DNA of 64,000 bases from Cordylochernes scorpioides (GCA_030710605.1 CP092881.1:71787118-71851117); one strand, 5' to 3'. Shown: positions 1 to 11,000, counted from the first letter of the stretch. Translations and numbers: made by a program. The notes: a model not told the origin generated them from the sequence alone.

Positions 1-150
1 ATTATACAGATTAATTAAATAATAATAAATTCTCAAACACGTATTGTCTGTCAGCAGCTAGTAGCTTATTTTCTTGGGGTATGTGAAAATTACATTAAGA
101 AATAGTAAAAAAATTAAAGATATTTCTTCCCTTGTGTATAATTAAGTTTT

Positions 151-334
151 AAAATTAGAAACTATTATAGAGGCTTATGATTCTTTTAAAAATAAAACAA
201 TTTCTACTGTCCTTACTGCAATGGGAAAATTGATGGGAGAGCCTGGCTCCTCAGTGGCTTCCCATACAGTAAGGACAGTAGAAATTGTTTTATTTTTAAA
301 AGAATCATAAGCCTCTATAATAGTTTCTAATTTT
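151..334. repeat. Perfect fold-back repeat, family A end sequences
   Basis: Arms 151-218 and 267-334 are 68-nt exact reverse complements around a 48-nt loop. The arms contain the block TTCTACTGTCCTTACTG that recurs at 10.4, 11.1, 11.9, 12.3, 35.5 and 36.3 kb. The loop keeps remnants of the family A body. This looks like a family A fold-back that lost most of its interior. No coding capacity. Confidence 0.9.
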
Positions 335-681
335 GATAACAGATGACGCGCTAATGCATTATAATATAATTAAGTTTTAATGAATACAAGTATTCTACTA
401 CACTAGGTAGGATAGAAGAAGAAAGACAAGGCAAGCCACGGTAAATTAAAGAGAGAGATAAGTAGGGATAAGTCCAAAGAGACTTAAGTAAGTCCCGCTG
501 CGGTGCCTCAACTCCGAGAACCTGGAGACGAACAAATCGGCGACGGGACAAATCGCCGACGCGAGTTTTTCCGAGATGAGCGAGGCCAACGATTAATAAA
601 TTAAGGGCTTAAGAAGTCCGCACGGCGGGATTACAGCGCTAAACCCTTCATCTCCCAAATGGGGGAGCATTAGTTGGCATC
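335..681. other. No recognisable gene; spacer before tandem array
   Basis: Mixed-composition spacer containing a locally G+C-rich stretch (about 490-660). A short open frame is present on the minus strand but has no protein-like motif and ends in low-complexity sequence, so I do not call it. Confidence 0.5.
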
Positions 682-1940
682 GATCTCTGTGCTGTAGCGA
701 CATCACCGCTCCTAGATAACTCGTGGGTTTATATCTGGTGTGGTTACCTCGTCAGTAAGTAACTCTCTTATAGACACCGTTTCTGTTCTTTCAAATCTAT
801 CTCTGTGCTGTAGCGACATCACCTCTCCTAGATAACTCGTGGGTTTATATCTGGTGTGGTTACCTCGTCAGTAAGTAACTCTCTTATAGACACCGTCTCT
901 GTTCTTTCAAATCTATCTCTGTGCTGTAGCGACATCTCCTAGATAACTCGTGGGTTTATATCTGGTGTGGTTATCTCGTCAGTAAGTAACTCTCTTATAG
1001 ACGCCGTCTCTGTTCTTTCAAATCTATCTCTGTGCTGTAGCGACATCACCTCTCCTAGATAACTCGTGGGTTTATATCTGGTGTGGTTACCTCGTCAGTA
1101 AGTAACTCTCTTATAGACGCCGTCTCTGTTCTTTCAAATCTATCTCTGTGCTGTAGCGACATCACCTCTCCTAGATAACTCGTGGGTTTATATCTGGTGT
1201 GGTTACCTCGTCAGTAAGTAACTCTCTTATAGACACCGTCTCTGTTCTTTCAAATCTATGTGCTGTAGCGACATCACCTCTCCTAGATAACTCGTGGGTT
1301 TATATCTGGTGTGGTTACCTCGTCAGTAAGTAACTCTCTTATAGACACCGTCTCTGTTCTTTCAAATCTATCTCTGTGCTGTAGCGACATCACATCTCCT
1401 AGATAACTCGTGGGTTTATATCTGGTGTGGTTACCTCGTCAGTAAGTAACTCTCTTATAGACACCGTCTCTGTTCTTTCAAATCTATCTCTGTGCTGTAG
1501 CGACATCACCTCTCCTAGATAACTCGTGGGTTTATATCTGGTGTGGTTATCTCGTCAGTAAGTAACTCTCTTAAAGACACCGTCTCTGTTCTTTCAAATC
1601 TATCTCTGTGCTGTAGCGACATCACCTCTCCTAGATAACTCGTGGGTTTATATCTGGTGTGGTTACCTCGTCAGTAAGTAACTCTCTTATAGACACCGTC
1701 TCTGTTCTTTCAAATCTATGTGCTGTAGCGACATCACCTCTCCTAGATAACTCGTGGGTTTATATCTGGTGTGGTTGTCTCGTCAATAAGTAACTCTCTT
1801 ATAGACACCGTCTCTGTTCTTTCAAATCTATGTGCTGTAGCGACATCACCTCTCCTAGATAACTCGTGGGTTTATATCTGGTGTGGTTACCTCGTCAGTA
1901 AGTAACTCTCTTATAGACACCGTCTCTGTTCTTTCAAATC
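682..1940. repeat. Tandem array, about 11 copies of a ~115-bp monomer
   Basis: A monomer starting near CTGTGCTGTAGCGACATC and ending GTTCTTTCAAAT repeats about eleven times with very few substitutions and short deletions (a few copies lose CTAT or CACCTC). Each monomer carries TATCTGGTGTGG, a GTAAGTAACTCTC segment resembling a splice donor, and CTCTTATAGACRCC. The near-identity implies recent homogenisation. It could be a satellite, or promoter-like monomers of a retroelement 5' region. Nothing in the window settles which. Confidence 0.92.
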
Positions 1941-2148
1941 GATCTTTGCATCATTCCTTGTGGTTTAGTTAAACCGCGTGTTTTACCAATCTCCACAGAA
2001 ATTATCTTTCCGTAGAATATCACACTTAAATACATAATTTTGTTCTTTCAAATAAAATTCTTCACAAACTTTATTTCTCTATAAAATTTCACGTTTATAT
2101 ATACATTATGTTCTTTCAAATAATCACAGAACTTATTTTCTGGTAGAA
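1941..2148. repeat. Degenerate monomer tails next to array
   Basis: Two further spaced occurrences of TTCTTTCAAAT and related A+T-rich sequence suggest decayed monomers at the array edge, running into the assembly gap. Confidence 0.4.
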
Positions 2149-2248
2149 NNNNNNNNNNNNNNNNNNNNNNNNNNNNNNNNNNNNNNNNNNNNNNNNNNNN
2201 NNNNNNNNNNNNNNNNNNNNNNNNNNNNNNNNNNNNNNNNNNNNNNNN
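2149..2248. other. Assembly gap of 100 N
   Basis: Exactly 100 N. The sequence resuming at 2249 matches position 21889 of the second copy of this block. The gap may therefore hide a copy of the 20.9-21.9 kb repeat. Confidence 0.99.
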
Positions 2249-2896
2249 TCACCAGCCGAGTAGTATCCATATATTGAAAAGGTAAAGGTTAGAAAATCTC
2301 GTTTTAGGAATTTTCTTTCTTGCTGGAAAGAAGGCTGTCGATGCCACACAAGTAATCTTAAGATAGATTCGACATAAAACCTCAACCGAAGTCTTTGAAG
2401 GCTCTATTATAACACTTCTCAGCGTAGCAGCTCCTGTAGTTTGGGTGGTTGTGCGCCTGTTCGATTGTGAACAGCTTCTCATCCGTGAAGTGGATGTGCT
2501 CCCATCTCTGACAAGTGGCCTGATGTTTGAATTGGCGACATTCTCCAGTGTTCGCGCTTGTTCTAATGTGAGGAGCTGAACCTTCTGGAGGTTGTACGCC
2601 TTGAGGTTGAGTTTCTTTTTCGGTATTCGATATATCGACGACTTGCTTATGCCGGCCTCACAGACGATTTTTACCACGGACACTCGAATTTTGTTGAAGT
2701 CATTTGGTCAGATGGCGGAAGTGTTGGCGGTGCGCTTTCTTCTTCTACCGGCACGGTCGCCTTCATGGCCAAGCTCATTGAAGCGATGGATGGCCTTGGA
2801 CACAGTTTGTTAAGGCACTTTGAGCAGTCGAGTAATTTCACATTAACGCTTTACTTGACAAAACAGCTCAATAATTGCACTACATTTGTTTAACAT
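2249..2896 (-). pseudogene. Tc1/mariner (IS630)-type transposase relic, copy 1
   Basis: Read on the minus strand from the ATG at 2896, fragments encode a Tc1/mariner-type N-terminal helix-turn-helix region followed by the SKSSIYRIPKKK motif. A catalytic-domain start resembling TDEKLFTIEQAHNHPNY follows, with the first Asp in DEK. The frame is broken by stops and shifts. An internal segment present in the 22 kb copy (basic linker) is deleted here. The C-terminal half with the other catalytic acids is not recognisable, and the copy runs into the assembly gap. It cannot encode active enzyme. Family assignment rests on motif recognition only. Confidence 0.7.
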
Positions 2897-3093
2897 TCTA
2901 AAAACACGACAAAATAAGTCATCACAAATTCGAAACTTAACATAATAGTACATAAAAACATGGAGAATCTGACAAAATATAATTTAATATAATACGGTTC
3001 AATACTTTCGTGTTTGGATAAATTAAACATAAACTCTGTTATTTTGGGATACTCTTGTATTGCAAAGAACTCTTCCTAGTAAACTTTGAAATG

Positions 3094-3426
3094 AACCAGG
3101 CGATAAGGAAGATGGGTGTCTTTATTATATAAAACGAGCACGAGCTTTCGGGTAAAAACCCTTCTACAGGCGGCTATCACATAGCAAGATGGATACCAAT
3201 GGCAAGAGTTTTTCAAATATATATTATATATAGTAGAGGTAATTTGTATAAACAGCGTGAAAAGAATAATAAATAAAATAATATTAAATAAATATATATG
3301 GAGAAAAGGCTCGAGATAACACAGAACTATGGCTATGTAGGCTATGTGATAGTCGCCTGTAGAAGGGTTTTTACCCGAAAGCTCGTGCTCGTTTTATATA
3401 AAAAGACACCCATCTTCCTTATCCTT
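3094..3426. repeat. Fold-back repeat with two facing hammerhead-like cores (AGCT type)
   Basis: Arms near 3094-3186 and 3341-3426 are inverted copies. Each holds CTGTAGA, a hairpin (AGGGTTTTTACCC) and GAAAGCTCGTGC, on the minus strand in the left arm and the plus strand in the right arm. The layout matches a hammerhead ribozyme with self-complementary AGCT instead of stem III. However, the core reads CTGTAGA rather than CTGANGA, so activity is doubtful. A second copy lies at 22.75-23.12 kb. Confidence 0.6.
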
Positions 3427-3560
3427 ATTGTTAGTACGGTTTTACTATCCACGCCCGTTGAAGAACGTTTTGTTCGAAAGCTTGCGGTAATAAAGAAATT
3501 TACACAAGAGGCTCCTCTTAATGTTTATTATTGTTTTTTAATCATCTTCCTTATCGCCTG
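3427..3560 (+). repeat. Insert with further hammerhead-like hairpin
   Basis: About 110 bp are present here but absent from the duplicate at 23.1 kb. They contain GTTGAAGAACGTTTTGTTC followed by GAAAGCTTGCGG. This again gives a purine-rich core, a 4-bp GAAC/GTTC stem and GAAAGCT. It looks like another member of the AGCT ribozyme-like families inserted into this copy. Confidence 0.35.
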
Positions 3561-3851
3561 GTTCATAAAAAATACTCTGTATTGTTACACCAGCCTGGGA
3601 TTTAGAGTGTTGACCGGTTTCAGTGGTGCTCATGTTGCCATAGAAGACCGGGTTCTCATTCAAAAAGAAGGTTTATTAGCAAATTAACTCTGGAACAACA
3701 GCGATTGAAGTTGGTAATATGAAAATATTTACGTTATTCCATGAATAATGTGACAATAAAGGTCGCCTCTCCGGTAAAAGGTCGTCTCCGCAAATTAGCG
3801 GACTGAGGTCGTTGACAAAGTCACAACACCAGCTTTGGCAAAATGAGAAGC

Positions 3852-3906
3852 GTCCACCTAGAGACCATGGTTTCGAACAAATGGCCCTCGTCAGTCTTGG
3901 ACGGAC
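3852..3906 (-). ncRNA. Hammerhead ribozyme, type I, CCATGG family
   Basis: On the minus strand the order is GTCC-GT-CCAAGA (stem I), CTGACGA (core), GGGC...GTTC (stem II with wobble pairs), GAA, ACCATGGT (self-complementary stem III), C at the cleavage position, then TCTAGG-T-GGAC (stem I partner). One mismatch lies in the inner stem I helix. The catalytic nucleotides of the consensus are all present. Short palindromic stem III is known from hammerheads that work as dimers. Cleavage itself is not shown. Confidence 0.7.
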
Positions 3907-4401
3907 TTTATTTCATGAGATCTACAAGGGATCTAATGGATTCTTGACAATCTGACAATTCAAACGTTTTTTTCATCTCCTCTAAAATACCTAACTTTGT
4001 CAAACCAAATTTCTAGTGTTCAATTCTTTACGAGTCATGGTAACTTTAAATCATATATCTCTTCAGAATTAGAAAAATAGATTCGCCCAGATGCTTTTGT
4101 GGAGCGGAAGAAGAAACCTCCGAACACATTCTGAACTCATGCCCACTGGTGTCAAACCTAAGACAGCAGAGCCAAGATTGAAAGAACCTATCTGGGTCAA
4201 ATAGTTTATAATAGGGAAAGATATACGGAATATAATAGGTTCTGCAGACTTTTTATTATAAATAGACAGCTTCAGGCAGCTTGAGGAAATACACTACTAT
4301 GCGACTTGATTTACATAATTGTGAATAATTGATAAGTTACTTTAGAATATAACTCATTGTAAATAACTCAACTTGATCAACTTTCTCTCTCCACGATACT
4401 A

Positions 4402-5706
4402 CAAGGTATGTCCCATAAGTTCCCGGACTGGGTCCATAAAAAAATAAATAAATGAAAAATGTAAATGAATTTGACTGTTTATTATAGAAAAAATATCTGG
4501 CTACACGGTGGTACCAATATCGAGGCGGTACGTGCACGTGCCCCAAAGGTATTCTAATTTATTTAAAGGTTACACATAGCGCTGCGGCGATTTTACGATG
4601 GAACGAAAATTGAAGCAGAGGATTTGCATAGAATTTTGTGTGAAACTTCAAATATCAGCAACCGAAACTTTTTAAATGCTTAATAAAGCATTCCCCAAAG
4701 AGAACAATTGTTTTTGAATGGCATTCTAGATTTAAAGCTGGCAGAATTTCCATTGAAGATGATCTTCGTCAAGGACGCCCAAAAATTTCAAAGGACTGAT
4801 GAAAATGTGCAAAAAATCACCGATTTGATAAAAGAAAATTCTCGAACCACTTTGCTGGAGCTAGAGCAAGACACAGGCATCTCTAAAACAACGATTGGAA
4901 GGATCGTAACCAAATCAAAAAGACTCCTGCAAAATTCATCCCAAGATTCCTCACTAATGAGCAAAAACTGTGTCGGCTTGCAACCTGTGAGGACATGTTG
5001 GAAATGACAAGAACGGATCCGGAATGGAAAGACAAGATAATCACAGGCTACGAGACATGGGTCTATGGCTATGATCCTGAAACCAAGCATCAATCTGCCG
5101 AGTGGAGATGTCAGGGTGAGCTTAGACCCAAAAAATCCAGATTATTGAAATCCAGAAACAAGGTGTTGCTGGTCGCTTTTTTGGATAAAAAAGGGCATTT
5201 TTCATCACGAGTATCTTCCTGCAGGCCAAACAGTTATCAAGGATATGTATTTGGGTATTCGTCGCCGTCTAAGGGAAGCGATTCGAAAAAAAAGGCCAGA
5301 AAAATGGACTAATGGTGGCTGGATCCTACACCATGACAATGCTCGCCCTCACACAGCGCACTTGATGACTAGCTTTTTGGCGAAAAACGGGACACAAATC
5401 CTACTTCAACCACCCTATTTCCCAGACATCGCACCAAATGACTTTTTCCTGTTCCCCAAACTTAAAGCAGTTCTAAAAGGAAGACATTTTGACACCAGGG
5501 ATGACATAATAGAAAAATCGCCGTTAGCATTGAAGAGCATTCCAAAAGAGGCTTATAAAAACTGTTTCGACAATTGGGAGAAACGATGGCGCTGGTGCGT
5601 TGAAGCAAGGGGGGATTACTTTGAAAAGTTTTAATAAAAAAAATTTTAAAAAATCTTACCTTTTTTTTTTATGGACCCAGTCCGGGAACTTATGGGACAT
5701 ACCTTG
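4402..5706 (+). mobile_element. Mariner element, 1305 bp, TA target duplication
   Basis: Terminal inverted repeats start CAAGGTATGTCCCATAAG at 4402 and end with the complement at 5706. They are identical for about 35 nt, including TTCCCGGACTGGGTCCAT. TA dinucleotides flank both ends (4400-4401, 5707-5708). Length is normal for a mariner. The enclosed transposase is broken, so it could move only if an enzyme were supplied from elsewhere. Confidence 0.93.
4598..5634 (+). pseudogene. Mariner transposase (D,D34D), frameshifted
   Basis: Starts MERKLKQRIC at 4598 and reaches a stop at 5632-5634, the expected length of about 345 codons, but at least three frameshifts or stops interrupt it. Recognisable pieces in order: N-terminal helix-turn-helix (TLLELEQDTGISKTTIGRI), first Asp region (GYETWVYGYDPETK), second Asp (ILHHDNARPHTA) and third Asp (PYFPDIAPNDFF). 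There are 34 residues between the last two Asp, which defines mariner proper. Not functional. Confidence 0.9.
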
Positions 5707-5966
5707 TAATTATTACAGATAACTTCATTAAATCAACATCCATCATTGCTTAACATATTGTAAATAACTACCTTGAGATTTCTTCTATCTGCTTATATTG
5801 TTGTTTATTTTTTTAGTGTATATGTTTATTCAATGCTCTTTTTCTTAATTGTTTATTTTTGACAATTCTGTTACCTACTCTACTACAATATGAATCATTG
5901 TAAATAGTTTCACGCGCAATTATCCAGATCGAATATAGCGTGTCTTATTTGCAACTGGGAATGAAT

Positions 5967-6927
5967 AAATTATATTTCTATTATATATATCAATGCATTA
6001 TTAATATATATATTATTTTGGATAAAAGGTATCTCCTGAAAAAATAAACTTTTATCCGGCAGAGTTTCCTCACCACTCTGGAAGTACCTGCCTCGGCGCG
6101 TTACCCTTTTTGGCGGTTCACCCCCCAGGAGCCCTAAATGGTCCTGAGAAGTCCTATTCCACTTCTAGCTTTTACTAACCCCACCATCGGATCTGACCTG
6201 ATGGCGCCAGCAAAGCTAGGGCCCTAGAACTGGCCAATTGTTGAAGACTCGTGTCCCAGGAAACTGAATAATTTTACAAACTAAAATAAATTTGATATAA
6301 ATTTTAAATATGTTTTAAGCTATGAAATTAAGAAAATCATGTTCACAATTTCATGTGATGTTGGGATATGATTGATTTATAATTCCAGAAAATGAAACTT
6401 TTTTTTACAAAGTTAATCTAATGGTTCATCTATGATAGAGATGATATCTGACAAGATTCTCAAGGAAAATTATTAAGATTATAAGATTGATTGTATTTGA
6501 TGACTGTGTGGTGATATTCCTATATGTAGTTCTTGAAATTCTGGTAGCTGGATAGCATCTAGCAATTGGACTCTGTTTCTTAAAATTATTTTCTATACGG
6601 CGACTTGATAATATCAGTGTAATATTAATAACACATTCAAAGTGATTGTCGTAAAGATAGAGGCTGCCTGGCCGGCATTCATTGTTCTTCAAATATAAGA
6701 CACTTCGACCAGTAAATCTTTTTATTGTCTGGCCGAAGTGTCTTTTATTTGAAGAACGAAGTGATTGTGTATGTGTAAAAGGTATATTTTGTTTTTACTT
6801 CTTGTACATACAGTACTGGTCATGAAAACCACGGTGGTAAGAGGTTTGTGACTACTCATACTTTAGGTACACCAAATGTCTTTACTAGTAATATCAGGCA
6901 ATGGAACCATGGGGTTAATGTCTGGAT
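5967..6927. repeat. Dispersed ~0.96 kb repeat, copy 1
   Basis: Nearly identical to 20890-21862, with scattered substitutions and short indels. It has a relatively G+C-rich block (6060-6260) with no open frame I recognise. A strong hairpin follows at 6688-6750. The end near 6811 begins CAGTACTGGTCATGAAAA, which in copy 2 leads into the transposase relic. Copy 1 breaks off at about 6925. Confidence 0.85.
6688..6750. repeat. Hairpin within the dispersed repeat
   Basis: TTCTTCAAATATAAGACACTTCG pairs imperfectly with CGAAGTGTCTTTTATTTGAAGAA across a short loop. The CTGGCCGAAGTGTCT end is shared with repeats at 27.3 and 48.2 kb, which carry a hammerhead just upstream. Confidence 0.7.
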
Positions 6928-7390
6928 ATATATAAAGAAAATGTTAGAAAGCAATAAATAACGAAATTAATTTTTTAAATGTCAAAGGGATTAAATAATT
7001 AATAAAGCCTAATTTATTGTCAAAATAATTGCTGTCTCTAACAGATTTCAAATGTTAGAAATTCTTTTATTAATATGTCATAGGTACTATATATGAAATC
7101 CAATTTATAGGTGGAAAGTGTTGTTTCAAAAAAAGGAGGGCATTCACATGTAACCTAAGTAATCAGGGCGTGAGGGAGGCTGTTTTATCTAATATAGTCT
7201 ATACATGTAAAACCTTATTATGAATATTGTCCAATGAATATATACAATTCTTATAGCGATGGTTTGGATATCATATTCTTATAGATAGATAATTCAGGTG
7301 GTATGATTCTTGAGAGTGTTTTATATTTTAGTATGAAAAAATGAAAGAAAAAAAATAAAAGATAAAAAGGTTCAGGTGTTGAAATCAAAA
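6928..7390. other. A+T-rich spacer, nothing recognised
   Basis: No open frame, RNA or repeat boundary that I can support. Confidence 0.5.
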
Positions 7391-7531
7391 ATAAAAATGG
7401 CATATCCTGACCAGGAGCACATGTGCTTTACAGAAGGCAGAACGCCATCTGGTGGAACAGAAATCAACTAATCATTGATTTAGCCTGTTCCCTGATATTT
7501 GGCCAATCCAATTTCTTGATAAATCAAGAAA

Positions 7532-7586
7532 AACCATCCACGAACGCGTTTCGCGCTTTTTGGCGCTCGTCAGCGTGGAGTAGGCT
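7532..7586 (-). ncRNA. Hammerhead ribozyme, type I, ACGCGT stem III
   Basis: Minus strand: AGCC-TAC-TCCACG, CTGACGA, GCGC CAAAAA GCGC (perfect stem II), GAA, ACGCGT (palindromic stem III), T at the cleavage position, CGTGGA-T-GGTT. All consensus core bases are present. Stem I pairs as six plus four bp around an internal loop, with GU wobbles in the outer helix. Compared with 60017-60070, both helices of stem I have changed bases on both strands while pairing is kept. Confidence 0.85.
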
Positions 7587-7738
7587 GTACCACTGCGCCC
7601 AAAAAGATTTTTTGGTCCCAGAGGCTTCTTGAAAAACCAAGAAATGGGTATTTAAGGCCAAACTTACGTAAATGCGCTTAACACATGGTTTTTCAAGAAG
7701 CCTCTGGAACCAAAAAATCTTTTTGGTCGCAGTGGTAC

Positions 7739-7793
7739 AGCCTACTCCACGCTGACGAGCGCCAAAAAGCACGAAACGCGTTCGTGGATGGCT
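7739..7793 (+). ncRNA. Hammerhead ribozyme, facing copy
   Basis: Plus strand: AGCC-TAC-TCCACG, CTGACGA, GCGC CAAAAA GCAC (one C-A mismatch in stem II), GAA, ACGCGT, T, CGTGGA-T-GGCT. Stem I outer helix is perfect here. Inverted partner of the copy at 7532. Confidence 0.8.
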
Positions 7794-8009
7794 TTTCTTG
7801 ATTTATCAAGAAATTGGTTTGGCCAAATATCAGGGAACAGGCTAAATCAATGATTAGTTGATTTCTGTTCCACCAGATGGCGTTCTGCCTTCTGTAAAGC
7901 ACTTGTGCTCCTGGTCAGGATATGCCATTTTTATATTTTAGTATATGTTGTAAAATGGAAGATAAACTATCTCTGAGAAACCAAGATTCCAAAGTAAAAT
8001 TGGGGGAAG

Positions 8010-8275
8010 ATGGGTGTACTCCAGCTGCGGGGGATGGCCATGTGTCAGGGGAACAGGTGCCAAAAATGGCATTCGTGTGGGGGGGAGGTCAGAGTCTGGT
8101 CACATCTGCGGAGAGTTGCCTCCAGGAGTGTGGGTGATCCTGCAAGACGGTACCAGGACCACGGCATCGGAGCGGCCTACAAGGTGGTGTAGCACAGGCT
8201 GGACGTGGACAGCATGGAGCGGAACGTTGACAAGGAAGATCCTTCTGATAGCGGACATTTGAGACAAGTCCATCT
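8010..8275 (+). other. G+C-rich patch, possible decayed exon
   Basis: A G+C-rich island in A+T-rich surroundings. One frame reads ...YQDHGIGAAYKVV, a stop, then HRLDVDSMERNVDKEDPSD, which looks protein-like across a single TAG. I do not recognise the protein. It may be a pseudogene fragment or a chance open frame. Confidence 0.25.
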
Positions 8276-9123
8276 AAATGTACCTAGTTCTCAATTCCAT
8301 TAACAGCTCCTGGAAATAAAGAATAACGAACTAATCTGTATCCACAATGAACCTACATTAAACCTTGTACGCAAACAACGACCGCTGAAAAGCGCCATAC
8401 CAATATTGAAGACAAAGCTATGGAAAGGTTTAGAATAATTATATACGCATTTATATAGTTTGCTAATAGTGAATTTCATATAGGTGAAATATGTCAGAAA
8501 TTATTTATGATTATATAACTTCGATATTTGTAGCTGTTTTAAAAGTTGCTAACCAAATACAAAATACATATATGTTTAAAAGGTAGAATTGACCACTTTT
8601 CGGTATCAATGGTCTCCGAGATTTTAGTATATCCGTGTAAATAGACAGGGCTCTGACAACCTTTAACTTGAAATTTTCAAACATAATATTTCACTTGTGC
8701 ACAAGTTGCGCAACTTCTGTTGATAATGCTATGTACCACGTGTACTCGGGGAAAAGGCACAATAGAATGTCTCAGAAGTGGGCATTTTTGGTATATTTAC
8801 GAGATAAAAATGAACCACAATCAAATAATTATGGGTTTAAACAGCCCTTTTATATAATTTAAGTATAAAGTCTTGATATGCGAAGCATATATAGAGAAAA
8901 GATAATTATATGCTATCTTGACTAATCCCATGCGTACTTGGGATGATTGAGAAAAACATTAACAGCAAACCCATCTAAGAAAGCGCTAATTTTGGATTTA
9001 AAAGAGCTAGATATAATGTACTGTGGATTTTAGGTAGTCAAATTGGAATAAATTGCTGTCCCAGCAATCAACCTCTTTTGAACAATGGCGCCTCAGTCAG
9101 GTCCACTGAGATTCAACAGATAA
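8276..9123. other. A+T-rich spacer, nothing recognised
   Basis: No supported gene, RNA or repeat. Confidence 0.5.
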
Positions 9124-10310
9124 TCTACTTATATAATTGCCTTATTCTGTCTGTCTGTAAGTCTGAAGCTCACGGATAGAATGCGCGCCCATTGGCTGCC
9201 AGGGAACACGTGTCCTCCCTGCCCCCCTCTAGACAACCCTGTTATCAGCAGTGTGTTACATCCACCTGTCTATAGCGGCCATTCTAGACAACCCTGTTAT
9301 CAGCAGTGTGTTACATCCACCTGTCTATACAGGTCACCCTGTCTATAGCGGCCACTCTAGACACCCCTGTTATCAGCTGTGTGATACATCCACCTGTCTA
9401 TACAGACCACACTGTATATAGCGGCCATTCTAGATAACCCTGTTATCAGCTGTGTGATACATCCACCTATCTTTACAGACCACCCTGTCTATAGCGGCCA
9501 CTCTAGACAACCCTGTTATCAGCTGTGTGATACATCCACCTGTCTATACAGACCACCCTGTCTATAGCGGTCACTCTAGGCAACCCTGTTATCATCAGTG
9601 TGTTACAATCACCTGTCTATACAGCCCACCCTGTCTATAGCGGGCACATCAGGCAACCCTGTTATCAGCAGTGTGATACATACACCTGTCTATACAGACC
9701 ACCCTGTCTATAGCGGCCACCCTAGACAACCCTGTTATCGGCTGTGTGATACATACACCTGTCTATAGCGGCCACTCTAGACAACCCTGTTATCAGCAGT
9801 GTGTTACATCCACCTGTCTATACAGACCACCCTGTCTAAAGCGACCATTCTAGACAACCCTGTTATCAGCTGTGTGATACATCCACTTGTCTATACAGAC
9901 CACCCTGTTATCATCAGTGTGTTACATACACCTGTCTATACAGACCACCCTGTCTATAGCGGCCACCCTAGACAACCCTGTTATCGGCTGTGTGATACAT
10001 ACACCTGTCTATAGCGGCCACTCTAGACAACCCTGTTATCAGCTGTGTGATACATCCACCTGTCTATACAGACCACCCTGTCTATAGCGGTCACTTTAGG
10101 CAACCCTGTTATCATCAGTGTGTTACAATCACCTGTCTATACAGACCACCCTGTCTATAGCGGTCACTTCAGGCAACCCTGTTATCAGCAGTGTGATACA
10201 TACACCTGTCTATACAGACCACCCTGTCTATAGCGACCACCCAAGACAACGTGTTTAAAATATATTCGCACTCGGGTAAACCCCGGGCGTTGCCCGGGCC
10301 ATTCGTCTAG
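9124..10310 (+). mobile_element. Non-autonomous Helitron with internal minisatellite
   Basis: The element starts TCTACTTATATAATTG directly after an A and ends CTAG directly before a T, as expected for insertion between A and T. Eleven bases before the end is the 3' hairpin CCCGGGC-GTT-GCCCGGG (10282-10298). The second Helitron at 28610-29346 has nearly the same 3' end. No Rep/helicase gene is inside, only the tandem array, so it depends on a helper. The 5' boundary is less certain than the 3' one. Confidence 0.8.
9225..10250. repeat. Minisatellite inside the Helitron
   Basis: Tandem, partly nested units built from CACCTGTCTATACAGACC, ACCCTGTCTATAGCGGCC, ACTCTAGACAACCCTGTTATC and AGCTGTGTGATACATC, about 50-100 bp per unit with many variants. 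Open frames across it are artefacts of the repeat. Confidence 0.9.
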
Positions 10311-10379
10311 TTATTTATATAAAGCAATAAGGCCACATCTATATATAAGAAAAGAAAGTATTTAAAAACTTGAATGTTT

Positions 10380-11000
10380 CTTTTATACACAAAACAAACT
10401 TCTACTGTCCTTACTGCAATGACAAAATATATCCATCAGTGGTGGATCTCTTCCAGCAGTTTCGCCAATTTAATCTACCAGACCGTTTCTTAGAGCTCTA
10501 ATACTGTATTGGACTATTCTGATTTTATACGCTGCACTGAAGGGTGGAATCTTAGAAATGGTATTTAAGTAAACTTAAGTGAACAAATTCAGCAAAAAGC
10601 CCAGGCAGGAATGATTATGTATTATATTGGTAAACTATGGACATAAGATTTTTGGAGAGTAGAATTGCATATAAATATTTGCATCGAGCGAGGCTCTTCC
10701 TTTAACAATAAGGACAAGTTAGGCATAAATTAATATAAAGCAATAACGCACCTGTTTGCGGAAGCGCATTGCTCGATGCAAATATTTAAATGTAATTCTA
10801 CTGTCCTAAAAGCTTATGTCCATAGTTTACCCGAATACCATTTCTGAGATTCCACCATTCAGTGTAGAATATATAAGCAGAATAATCCAATACAGTATTA
10901 GAGCTCTAAGAAGTGGTCTTGTAGGGTTTCACCATTGAGGAGCCAAGCCCTCTCAATATTTTTCATCGCAGTAAGGACAGTAGAGAGGTTTGATTTATGC
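10380..11000. repeat. Family A fold-back, full-length inverted pair
   Basis: The left unit begins near ACTTCTACTGTCCTTACTG. It continues through CAGTTTCGCCAATTTAATC and TCTAATACTGTATTGGACTA to CTATGGACATAAG. The right unit, ending at about 10990, is its reverse complement, with a central TGCATCGAGCGAGG / TGCTCGATGCA stretch. Family A units contain an inner hairpin, GAGGGCTTGGCTCATCAG...CCCTCCC, in better copies. No coding capacity. Class unclear (SINE-like or fold-back). Confidence 0.8.

Larger units (their letters stand above)
7391..7934. repeat. Fold-back element with two facing hammerhead ribozymes
   Basis: A palindrome of about 540 bp. The left arm starts ATAAAAATGGCATATCCTG at 7391 and the right arm ends with its complement at 7934. 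The arms match almost perfectly for about 240 nt, with a short central spacer. Each arm holds one hammerhead (7532-7586 minus, 7739-7793 plus), both pointing inward to outward. The same end sequence, GGCATCTCCTGACCACGAGC, is found at 32.7 and 60.3 kb. Head-to-head retroelement copies of this sort are known for Penelope-like elements. Assignment to that group is inferred. Confidence 0.9.

Noticed and set aside
682..1940. CRISPR-like array
   Set aside because: The whole 115-bp monomer repeats with no unique spacers, and the genome is eukaryotic.
2116..2385. Open frame crossing the N gap
   Set aside because: It exists only because the N run is read as open sequence.
3298..3687. 129-codon open frame as a gene
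   Set aside because: It starts inside the fold-back repeat and translates the ribozyme-like hairpin; no protein motif.
9799..10087. Open frames in the minisatellite
   Set aside because: The peptides are periodic and come from the tandem repeat; they also overlap in two frames.
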